A stretch of DNA of 64,000 nucleotides from Eimeria necatrix (lineage: Eukaryota; Apicomplexa; Conoidasida; Eucoccidiorida; Eimeriidae): the NCBI RefSeq assembly GCF_000499385.1, contig NW_013655328.1, forward strand, positions 62,001 through 126,000. The letters are read 5' to 3'. The translations under genes were made by a program, and so were the position numbers. This document shows, in pieces, positions 23,074 to 33,459 of the stretch. The stretch's first letter is position 1. Each line of letters opens with the position of its first letter. The notes under the pieces are model-generated. The model did not search any database and was not told where the DNA came from. It worked only from the letters and a program-made list of their open reading frames with translations.

Positions 23074-26000
23074 ATCCCCGCCCTCTTGCTGTCTGGTCTC
23101 GCTTCCGCGTGGACCCACCGTGAGGTAAAGACTGACTTCTTCGCAAACTCGGTGTCTTTCCCTAAAGGCTTAAATGCCAACAAGTGATAGCGTACTTTTC
23201 CGCTTTAGCAGGTCACTCGCAAAGGAGACCCCGCAGGGAGACGGCGCTGCGCTGCTCCACCTGGACGGAAACTTCGCTGGTGTTCGTCACTAGAGAATTC
23301 AGGCTGAAGCGTCTGCGCTGCTTATGAAGTATCTAAGCCGGAAAATCGAAACATGCAAAACTTTTTGACTGGCTGTGTTTACAAGGGACACCCTGCGAGA
23401 CGCACTCCACCCGCTCACTTCATCAACGGCGTCGCAGGGCATCGCCTGTCGTCTGGCGTTTTGTGCATACGGTTCAGTGTATAGCTTCCCGCTCCGTGCG
23501 CCTAGATTAAATTGATAGTTCAGGATCTAGGATTAGCTCTGGAGTTTGTATCCTGCAGGTTTTTGGGTTTCCGTACTCAACCGAGGCCTGTCGCAGTCTC
23601 ACGATTCTAGCGCCCCGAGGCCATAATCGCCGGAGCGCTAAATCTGACAATAAGCATAGAGCTCCAGACGCCCATACTGTATTTTATATTCCTTTAATGA
23701 CTGCTTCTACGGTTTTGGCGAGTTGCTGCGGCTGGTTGGCTGCGTTTGCTTCGTGTGTCCCATGCTCTCTCGCCGCAGACAAGTCACTATTTACACACAC
23801 GCAGTGCTGCTGTGGACAGAGGCGCGGAACCACCTGGCAAAAGATTCGCACAACTTAAGTGTCATTCGCAGTAAAATTGAGCTGGGGCGCCCCTGAAACC
23901 AAAGATTTTCGTGGTATGCGCTTCAGAAAGCACAGCAAATGCCTATTGCTACGCTATGCTGCAGTGGGGAGGAGCGAAAATTGCAAAGACACCTTCATGC
24001 CAGCGTCCCTGGGCATGGCAGTTGGCCTAGGGATGCAATGTTCGATGACAGAGTCTAAGAAGAATTCCTCCGGTAGACAGATTTGAAGCAGCGCGTGGAA
24101 CACTTCGAAATTAGGTTCTTGTCGCACACAATCAATATTCGTATTGGTATTTGTGCCGCGCGACTTGCTTTGTTAATGTTCAATACTTTTTATTGGCATG
24201 CGGGGGTTGATCTGCTCCATCTTATGTGGCATAACTTGTTGGCCTAAAGGCCCACAGGACCTGTTTTCAGGTGAGAGCTAGAGTGCCGCTTCAGCTACTG
24301 GTACAAGAGCAGCATGATGTACGAGCATCCAGATGTTGTTATCCTTAGGCCTTCCTAGAGCTTCTCCTGCGTGCCATATACCCAAAAGTACCCGCTTCTG
24401 GTGAGCGGAGTGAGGTGTTTCTGGATATGGAAGTCCTGCCACCACCTTCAGACTGAAAGAACCCTAGCAAAGCACACCAAAGAGATGGCCAGCCAGCTCA
24501 GCAACGCAGCGCAAATGTATTATTTGGGACTCTCAGGTCCGGAACTTCGCTGCGGTATTGCCTCAGCTGTACGTTTTCTCCAAAACCACTTTGCGCGCAG
24601 AAACTGTAACATCGGAAAGCGATTGTGAACCTTCATATTTTTTTCAGCTGTCCACATGGACAAGCTTCAACATGGCGATCCTGCTATTTGGCCTGCTCTT
24701 AAAACGATGTGAAGCCACGTACACGCAAGCGGAAACACCATTGAGCATTCACGCGAAATTACGGAGCACACTAGCCATACAAAGTTTATGCTTCGCAGTT
24801 GCAACCCGTGCGTGTAGGCTTGGGTACAAGCAGCAGGGCGAACGCTGCCTGAAGAGCTGCCCTTGGTGTTAATGAGTGTATTTTGGGTTGAAACTGGCGA
24901 TCTGAGCCAGGAAGAAGCCCTCGAACCTCCTCATCACGCTACTTAATCAGAGATACTCCTGCTGCTGCCTAGTGGAACACTCTATGCAACGGACTTGGCC
25001 TCCACAACCTCCAAAAATTGTCACGTTGACTCCAAAACCATATTAATAGCATAAAATCATGTGCCGCTAATCCAATTTATGCTCTGAAGCTCTATGCGCT
25101 AACCCAGGGGTATGACGAAGGACGAAAGAGGGACACAAGCTCTGCATTGAAGCCTGCAGTGATTGCCCAAGCCTGTCGTTGGTGCCATTGTGACAAGTAT
25201 CCCGTCAGCATAACGAGCCGAGAAACAGAAAGGGTGGTAAATCTGTTGCGCATGCATGACAATAATGAGTGAAGAAGAGTGAGCACTCAAGGGACCCTGC
25301 TTGCAACTGCCTGTTGAATGCGCAGCGCAAAATGCATTGGTGTTCCCGCTGCAAAGCACTTGTAATAATGCCCATACTGATTTTTGGTTACTTTTCAGTT
25401 GTTTAAAATGCTAGTCTCTGGTTTTTATCCCAGGAGTAGTTGATGCCGCTTCTCTAAGGACATCACCGGTGGCCCGTTAATCCAGAAGAGCCTCAGACAC
25501 GGCAGACTGATGACTCGTGAGCAAATTTGCCGCGGATATTTACAGATTGAAGAATCCAATCAATTTTTCCCCGTAATGAAATTTCTTGTTACACGAATAT
25601 GGGCTGTCTGTGGGAAGTGGAACTAGTTCAGTTCAGTCAAGCTTGAGAACGGCTCCTTACAGTATCCCGATGAAAATCAATAATTTAAAAATGCAAGAAA
25701 AATGATGGCGGATGACAGCGTACCAGGAAGACGGAGGAGGCGGTGTCTGTCGACTGCAGACTGAGCGTCGTCCCTCTAGGCTCCTCGCTGGAATCCTGGG
25801 GCACCTCCGTAGCGCCGTAGCCCAGGCCCACGCTTCTCAAATCGACAGCACAATGCCGATTTGGGTAGCTCGTTGCTTTAATACACTCAACAGAAGCTTA
25901 CCACACGAACACATAATTCGTCCAGGAAGGTGTTTGGGACGCTGTGCGGTTCATTATTATGAGGTGCATTCCAAAGCTTGTTGGCTACATGCAGGAGAAA

Positions 26001-27100
26001 AAAATGCCTGGAAAATGCCGTAGAGCACTGCTATTACTACAGTTTTAGGCCCTTTGGAGGGCTCGTTGTGTAGATATGACACTGAACAAGTTGAGTTGTT
26101 CGTCCGTACAACGAAAAGACAGGGTGTTTTTTCCTCTTGCGATCAGACACACAGTTTAGGTTGCAGAGGTAGGGGCGTTTGTCTCACCGCCTACATTCAG
26201 AGCTTTCTCGCATTTTACTGGATTTTAGCGGCACTGACAACCTAGACTAAAGGAGCGCCGCGGGTTAAGCAGGCCTTTTTGCGCAGAAGTACATGCATTG
26301 CTGCCTTATTGGAGTGACGCCACTTGCACGAGCTGCCGAAGGGGCACCAGGAGACCCAGGGCCCCAAGGCAAGCAGCTAGGGTCACTGATATGGGGCATG
26401 AAGGCTCTTAAATCACTTCACTGTAGGGCAAAAGATGCTCTTTTTGTGTGTGTGTGCCGGGTCTTGTCGCTGTGACACTGAGCATTGTCGTCATCGCCTG
26501 GCGAGTGCATATGAGAACCGTGCCTTCGCGCAGAATCACCCCGAAGGGTATCGGGGAAATATGTCACTTTTTGGAAAGTTACATGCACAATACTACTGGA
26601 GCGGCACCGAGCATATGAGCTGCATCAGAGTGCAACCGCTTACTTCGGCCATTTTCCGCCCTTCTTTACTTCGGAGAACATAAAAAATAGCTGCAAAAGC
26701 TCAAGCAGAAGACAGGAATGGATGTTGGATTTGTTCTTGTTACAGTGAAAAGCTTTCAATTCGCTGGCTCTGCATGATCCAGCAAGTTGGTGGGGCTGGT
26801 TGGTGGGGTTGCCACTGGTTATTCAGGGAGGTCGACTGGCGAAAATGTACGTTCTGCGGCACGCCCCCCTGTCATAAAAAATATCGATATATAGGGACTG
26901 ACAGATTCAGAATAGCTTTGGCAAGTTGAAGTCTAACCCACTTTGGTGGACTGATTGTGTGGAGTGGAGCCCTGCCTCAATCTTCACTGGTCAGTGTGGA
27001 CAGCGCCTCTTTTTCTGTGTATTGCCCTAAGGCGGTCATGATGTTTTGTTTTTAGCACGTATTAGGTAGTCTTTACGCCAGGTTAACCAAACCATTTGCC
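23074..27100. other. Four-kilobase stretch without recognisable gene
   Basis: Lies between the divergent starts of the amidase gene (23073, minus) and the BRCT gene (27101, plus), so it should hold both promoters. Short open frames occur (24371-24872, 25712-26023, 26293-26683), none with a domain. The C-terminal piece of the frame 24558-24872 (CRLGYKQQGERCLKSC) looks slightly like a Cys-rich secreted module but is too short to call. No RNA gene was recognised. Confidence 0.45.
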
Positions 27101-30100
27101 ATGAGGTCCGCTGCAGAAGCTCTTCTGCGGCGGGCGTTGGACGATGGCGAAGTATCGGAAGCAGACTTGCAGGGTAAGAAGCGCCGGCGGTCCAAATTAG
27201 TGCACACATATGTATTAAAACGTGTGGTCCTCGCTTTAGCATATTCCACGCCGAGCCAGTAACCGCTCCCCTGCTTCACTTTGCACATGCATTGGGCAGG
27301 ACAGACACGATGCTAATCGTGTCTGTCCTGCCCAATGCATGCTTAGGTCGCGCCCTGCCTATGTGCTTTTCGTCTCTTCGTAAATACTGCCTTACAATCA
27401 GATCCATAGGCTCCTCGATGTTGCTGCGTTTTACAGACTTTGGTCACCTGGATTACGCAGGCGTGGCGCGGCTTCTCAAGTTGGACCCAAATTTAAGCGA
27501 GGCGGTTGTCGCTGTAAAGCTGCAAGAAGTACGTGACAGAAAGAACAAATTTAGGGTGTTTCTCTCGGTTATCTTCGTTTTTTAAAATCGAATAATGCGT
27601 AAGCAGCCCTAAAAGGTGCTCGTCTTCTGATTCTAGGCGAGTTTGTGGAGCTTGTTTTGGAAAGTGCGCTGCGCTTTTGAAATTTCTACTCACAGGTTGG
27701 CGGGTCCGCGCTCATAGAGATGCATCCTTCACAATTTGCGTGTGCTCTTTCCCTCACGAAGCCTCAGCAGGGTGAACGCCTAGAAGCCTTCCTGTCTGCC
27801 TTGAAGACAGTTGCTGCGGGCCTCAAAAAGGGCGTGCAGCACGACACAGTTAGTGCCGATTCAGCTGCAGCTAGAACATGTACAAGCAAAGAGCAAGAAG
27901 ACACTGCGTCAGCAGGCGCGCATCACGACAAAGCTGCTGCTGATTCAGGCCCAGCTGCTGCAACTGCAACGAAAAAACCAACAAGCGAGTCGGGAACCCG
28001 TACGAAAGCGGTGCCGTTCCAGAGTATGAAGCCAGCTATCTACAAGGGCCTTCGTGCGCCTCGCGTCTCTGGACTGAAAAGGCCGGCGCCGGTCGCGTGC
28101 TCTACTGGAAATACAGCGGTTGCACCTGCGTCTATTTCTTCATTCACAGCAACCGCTGCCAAAACTGCGGAGCAAGCGCAGCAACATTCAAGAGAATTAC
28201 CCCCTAAGCGGGAGCACCAGACTAGTAGTGTCTCAGTAAAGGGTGGAAAAAGGAAGTGCAGTCATAGAGTCGGCACAGAGAGAAAATGGGACACAGACAA
28301 ACCTGCAGAACTGCCTGCGCCTCAAGAGCGACCAAGAAAAGAGCAGCAGAAGCAACAGCTTCGAGCAGCAAGCGGGGCTGATGATCAGTGTAGCAAAGAA
28401 GCAGAATTTCGGGAATGGGAGTCTTCAATGTCGGCCGTCAGGGCCCGCTTTGATGCAGAACTTAAACGACAGTCTGCGTACAAAAGCATGCGGGTAGGAT
28501 TGTCAGGGGCTCAGCGAATGAACAGGCCTCCATAATTACTGTGTGACAGTAGCGCTTTGTCAGTGACGAAGCTTTGCGAGCTTATGCATTATGTCGCCTT
28601 GATGGGTCCTGCAGGCTCTTATCTCCACAACGGGCTTTCCAGAGGGAGCCGGCGTGCAGAACGAACTGCCAGGAATTGTGCGGCGACTAGGAACTCTGGG
28701 AGGAGTCTCAACAGCGTTTGACTGGAAACCGGAGAACCCTGAAAAAATCACCCATCTTATTTGCAGTAATAAATTGACAGTGAGTGCAGCAGTGTTGCTG
28801 GGTCAAATCTACTGCCGTTTTTGTGGGTTTGTGAAGCTATGGACGCGGTGATCCTTCTAGTCATTCATGAAGGCAAGGCTGTCGCAGCTTCAGTGTGCAG
28901 ACGTGTCAATGTACGTCCTGCTCGCAAAGTGCGTGCTGCTGTTCGGTGGATTGGCTGTGCTACTCAGAGACCTACAGTAAAGCTTTATTTCGCCTTGGTG
29001 AGCGGTGCTTTCATTTTGAATGAGGAGTTTCTCCAGGAAGCCAGGAGGAAGAAGGTGAGAAAATACGAGCTTCGCTGGATCCGAGAGCATGCAGCTGCGA
29101 AGGCCTGGAGCGCTGTGGGTGCTGGTGCTGACACAAAGCTTGTCTTTTCCTGCCGCTGCTGCGATAGGCGTGGCCAGATCCTTGTCAGTTCCAGCGGGCT
29201 GACTTTCCACCAGTAGAGCTCAGAGAAGAGTCTCGCTGGCTGTTGAGGGGCCTTTCTGTCTGTATCTACGGACCCTACCGTCCAGCTGGCCTTTCCAAGC
29301 AACAGTTGCTGTCACTGGTATGGACCTAGTTGACGGCTCTGTCTTCTGCAACTTCCCTTGTTCAGTTACAGTATCCTTAGCTCAGGCACAGATATCTGCC
29401 TCCATGACAGCTTCTTAGGAGCATTTTGAGGGACTTTTCTATTGGGATTGTTGCTGCTGCAGGCTGCTGCAGCTGGCGGATCCTTAGGAGACAACTCTTC
29501 CGCTATCTGGCTGCTCGAAGATAAGGAAGCGTTGCGCCGTTGGCAGGCTAGGGGTCTTTGGAGGTTGCAAGAAGAGGCAGGGGCTCGCCCCATCACCATT
29601 TCCGCACAATGGCTGCTCGACTGTATTCGTTTTTGGCAGGTTTTGCCGCGGGAGCAGCACGTACTCCATCTGTCATCTCCATCCCAGGCGAATTTGGTTG
29701 GAAGCTCTGTTGTAGCCGGACGTACAAAGTGCCGAAATGAAAGCAAAACAGGAATTCCTGTGCGGCGAAAGAAAGAGATGAAACTGGTGGAGAGGTTAAC
29801 GCTGCCGCCGGACACCGTTAAGGCAACTGAAACATGTGTTCCGAACAGTGGATCCCCGGAGGTGCACAATGAGGAGACACCACAGGAAACGCCTCGCCAT
29901 CCGTTACAAATGGCAGCTACGTCAGCGGAGAGCAAGTCAACAAGGCAAGAAAACTTGCAACAAGAGTATGTGCAGCCACATATGCGAGCCGGCGAGTACG
30001 TAGCGAAAAGCGTGGACCAGGAGCCCCATAGGGCTTCTAAAGGCATAAGGGAACGCGTTTCTGGGCGACGCGTGAAAACTGGAAAACGAGTGCGGGGTGA

Positions 30101-30611
30101 GAACACCCTTAAAAAGTCAAAGGGTGGAGCAGTTGCTGCTGGAGAGAACCAAAGCATGATTTCAGAGCCGCCCGTTCTACCTAAATTGTTGGACGTAGCC
30201 ACATCGGTGCCTGGTGATGATGACAGGCCAGTATCCGCTACCTTGGACTCAACTACAACCGCGGAGAAGCATGGGAGCGTGAAAGTCACTGCAACTGCTG
30301 GCGGCGACGATGAAAGCGGTATGAACCCTTCCAGTGTTCTAGGAGACTGGCAACTGTCTGCTGGACGCCCTCGTCTCAAAGAACAAAGTGTTGCAAAACC
30401 AGTTTTGTCGACAGCTGCTGCAGCTGTAGCCCTGCCTGCAGAGGCAGCACCGGATGGCTTTCAAGAGAACTACCCAGCTGGCGCTTCGCAGATTCCCGAT
30501 GCAAAAGACTTCCCGCCGCTCCCGGTAGAGCAGCTCGCGGTAGCAGAGCTCTTTGAGCCTAACGAAGAAAACCACAGTGCTTCAGGGTACGACTTTGAGA
30601 TACCAACTTAG
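27101..30611 (+). CDS. Tandem-BRCT domain protein
   Basis: Seven exons, 27101-27173, 27437-27528, 27696-28493, 28615-28779, 28968-29054, 29189-29317 and 29463-30611, all with GT-AG borders and agreeing phases, give about 830 residues. The first 95 residues are a compact Leu/Ala-rich segment (LDYAGVARLLKLDP) that I do not recognise. Residues about 96-320 are Lys/Ala/Gln-rich and basic. BRCT 1 spans about 322-405 (ALISTTGFPEG, IVRRLGTLGG, THLICSNKL, ALVSGAFILNEEFL). BRCT 2 spans about 420-525 (GLSVCIYGPY, AAAAGGSLGD, then ITISAQWLLDCIRFW with the signature Trp). The last 300 residues are disordered. Tandem BRCT units usually bind phosphopeptides in DNA-damage response or replication. No RING or ligase domain was seen, so the specific orthologue is unknown. 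The start of exon 6 is the least certain border. Confidence 0.8.
27286..27341. repeat. Perfect 26-bp inverted repeat, 4-base loop
   Basis: Left arm 27286-27311 (starts CATGCATTGGGCAGG), loop GCTA, right arm 27316-27341, an exact reverse complement. It lies in intron 1 (27174-27436) of the tandem-BRCT gene. Confidence 0.92.
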
Positions 30612-31503
30612 CACTAAACGAAAGGTCGGCGACGTCGACAAGAATAAGCTGGCACACACTCCACCAGGGCCAACAGACGGAGTTGAAGTGCAAAGCAGCA
30701 AGAGCAGCAGCGTGTCAGGCAAATAGATAGTTTTAATGCATTAATGCACACGAGAGTTGCCTGCATGCAAGCAAGGAGCCAACGGCGCGTGCCTTAGGCG
30801 GTGTTTACTTGTGCTGAGCAGCTGAAAATGCGCAGCTGTTTTTCATGTGGAGTGGTCGTATTCAACCGTCTGCCCAATCACGTGCAGTCGTGACTCGCCA
30901 GCTTGATTCACGGGCCAGTATGGCTGTGAATTCCGCTTCAATTCATGTTACTTCGCGGATTAGTAACGCTTCCATGTTTCAATGCGCCTTCCTAAGCATG
31001 CCCCTGTACCCTACATGCGGCTGGTGCTTTCTTTCTCTTCGATGTGGGAGTGAGCGGTATCGCGTCCCGCACATTCAAACCGCAAGTACGAAATCACAAG
31101 CTTTTTGTAAGCGGGGGTGTCACCGTCACTTTTAGCATGCATGATGTACGCTGCTGCCTGGGACTGGACAACGCAGTTCGGGTGGTGCAACAAGCTAATT
31201 GGACACAACTGGCGTCGCGGCGTCCGTTGTACTGTAGAAATGGAGGTTTCTATCCACTAGAAAAGGCTGCGTTGCGCCGTGTTGACGCGGCGCAGGTTAC
31301 ATAGTTCGGAGTAACAGTTTAATTGGTGTTGAGGGCGAGCCGCACCTCTGCGCAGTTTCGTGTTCTCTGCTGCCCAGAACCACCGCCCCACGCAGATACA
31401 TGCTAAGCCAGTGACTTATGTGCTGTCTAAAAGTCCAAATCTGCGACACAGCTATTGCAGCAGTGCACCGCAGAAGTATGGAGTAAGAAGGGACGCAGAG
31501 AGA
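30612..31503. other. Intergenic region between convergent genes
   Basis: This stretch separates the stop of the BRCT gene (plus) from the stop of the EF-hand gene (minus), so it should hold both 3' untranslated regions. The open frames at 30845-31304 have no recognisable content. Confidence 0.55.
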
Positions 31504-32241
31504 TTACTTCGGCTGCATACGCCGAGCTTGGTGCAACGGTGCGGACGCAGCCCACTCGCTTTCGCCGTCAACTGGATCGCAAACTAACGTGAGGAAGGTG
31601 TTCCTTTTGATGGATACCGGTGCTGCGCTCTCTCGCGTCGTCAAAGTCCTCATGAGCAGCTTTTGCCAATCTGCTTCACTTAGCGGGTCTCCAACTGTCG
31701 TCATTAGGTGATGCAATTCTTCAGTGTTGACGCTTCCCTTCTTCTCTCGATCGAGCAAGTTGAACGCAGCAAGGATTTCCACTGGATCTACGGCTTTCGG
31801 AAACCCTTTACGTGCGATTGATAAAAATGTTTCGAAATTGATTGAGGTGACCTTCAGCCGGCGCATCTCCGCTTCGAATACTTTGTGCTGCTCAACAAGA
31901 ACCACGAAACCGAGACTTCGTAGCATCGCCGTTACCTCGGTAACAAGGACAAGCCCATCTCCATCTCTATCATACAAACGGAAACATTCTGATGCCTCTT
32001 CTTCCAAATGTACGTCAAAGCTGTCGCTGCGAAGTCCACTTTCAGCCGCCAGAGCTGATGGAGTGAAGTCAAGTGTAAGTTTCTCTTTAGGCTTCGTCGG
32101 CTTGGAAAAAAATATTGTGGAGGCGGGCGCCCTCTCTGCTACGTCGTATCTTTCATACCGCGCATCGCGGCGCCGTCCGCGTTCGCCGGCCCCAGCATAC
32201 CTCGAAGTGTAGCCGGGGACGCTCTGAGCAAATGGAAGCAT
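31504..32241 (-). CDS. EF-hand calcium-binding protein, calmodulin/centrin-like
   Basis: A single open exon of 245 codons from ATG 32241 to the stop at 31504. The frame stays open 36 codons upstream, but only to a GTG, so 32241 is the likely start unless a 5' exon exists. Residues 1-75 form a basic, Arg- and Tyr-rich extension. The first EF loop (residues 91-102, DRDGDGLVLVTE) is canonical, with Asp, Asp, Asp and a final Glu. A second hand around residues 115-150 lacks the loop acids. A third loop (residues 164-175, DREKKGSVNTEE) is nearly canonical, and a fourth is degenerate. The four-hand spacing is that of calmodulin, centrins and myosin light chains. The pairing of loops 1 and 3 and the N-terminal extension argue against true calmodulin. 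Which partner it serves cannot be told. Confidence 0.75.
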   Translation of the reverse strand: MLPFAQSVPGYTSRYAGAGERGRRRDARYERYDVAERAPASTIFFSKPTKPKEKLTLDFTPSALAAESGLRSDSFDVHLEEEASECFRLYDRDGDGLVLVTEVTAMLRSLGFVVLVEQHKVFEAEMRRLKVTSINFETFLSIARKGFPKAVDPVEILAAFNLLDREKKGSVNTEELHHLMTTVGDPLSEADWQKLLMRTLTTRESAAPVSIKRNTFLTLVCDPVDGESEWAASAPLHQARRMQPK

Positions 32242-33459
32242 TCCCTCCTCAATAAAAGGGGCCGGGCTGCTGCTGTTCGCACAAACAGCCCCTTCAGAAA
32301 CTAAACAGCCCCCTGACCTGGCATACGCAACCACGTCGGCTGACCACACAGGTGAATTTGCCCTTTAAAAACACAGCAGCATGTGTTCAAAAGAATATAT
32401 CAAAGATTCCCCGGTAGCTGAGGAAAAGCCTATGGATTGTGCTCGACGACTCGAAGTTCGTGGCCATCAGAGGATGGCCACGAACTTCGAGTCGTCGAGC
32501 ACGCAAGAGTAACCAACCACTTCGCTGCTCTCCAGCAAGGAGATCTCGCCACTAACTAAGGCATCTCAAATGTATATCCCTGATATGTGTGGGAAAAAAC
32601 AACTTAGCTTCAGTCTATATTTGCGAGCAGAATTCGAATCTCGAGCTGGCGTCTAACCAGTAATTCGAGCCAGCGTGGGATGCTTGTCTCAGATTTGTAC
32701 AGTCCAGACCGCTACCGACACTGGTTTGCGCAGGTTCTAAACCTGCGCCAAGTGCCAACTAAAAATACGCGTGCCGGAGCAAGAATATTTTTCTATCGCA
32801 AAAAATAGTTGATTTTTGGTGTCGGATACGTTGCGATATGGGGCGCGTGGCATCCTACGCAGAAATGCTGCTGTTGCGTTTTGGTGCTAATCGTAAGAGA
32901 GCACCACACTCAAGAAAACATCATTCAATTCCTACATTTCCCCTCTGAATTACCTGTGCATATTTCACGCAAATTCGATCCCAAAGCAGTACAGAATGGC
33001 TGACGCTGCAGTGCCAAACAGAAATATAGCAAGCCGCTTAGAGGGCTGTTCACCAAATAACTTCTATTTTTGATGGCAGGAACTGAATGCATGATGTTCT
33101 TGATGGTGAAGAAATGGAAAAAATCCCGACATCGTGGCGTGAGCCCTCCACCCTGGCAAGACGCGATACAAGGGACACCTTAGGGCCAATGTTAGTATCC
33201 TCTTTCAAGAGCTATTGCGTCAGGCGCAAGGCAACACTGCTCCTGAAGGCGGTATTGCGTAACTTAAACACCATATTGAATTTCCCGAGCGGTTGCAGTC
33301 GTCTAGCTCTACACAGTGCAGCAGGGGCCCTTATTGTGCGTTATCGCCTTGCAGTGTAGCTGGCCCCTTCTAGACAACCACACAATTTGCCACTAGTATC
33401 CCTCGAAGGGAGACGGACGATGAGAGCTCACCTCAACTACGGCTACCCTTAGAGGTACG
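32242..33459. other. Intergenic region upstream of the EF-hand gene
   Basis: Contains the likely promoter of the EF-hand gene, the perfect 30-bp inverted repeat at 32439-32502, and short open frames (32809-33003, 33087-33359) with no recognisable domain. If the retroelement to the right once had a gag gene or a 5' LTR, it would lie here, but I could not identify either. Confidence 0.45.
32439..32502. repeat. Perfect 30-bp inverted repeat, 4-base loop
   Basis: Left arm 32439-32468 (starts GTGCTCGACGACTCG), loop AGAG, right arm 32473-32502, an exact reverse complement. It lies about 200 bases upstream of the EF-hand start codon, in non-coding DNA. Confidence 0.93.

Noticed and set aside
24558..24872. 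Frame ending in a Cys-rich motif that looks faintly like a secreted module.
   Set aside because: Too short, with no signal peptide in the right place and no flanking exons that extend it.
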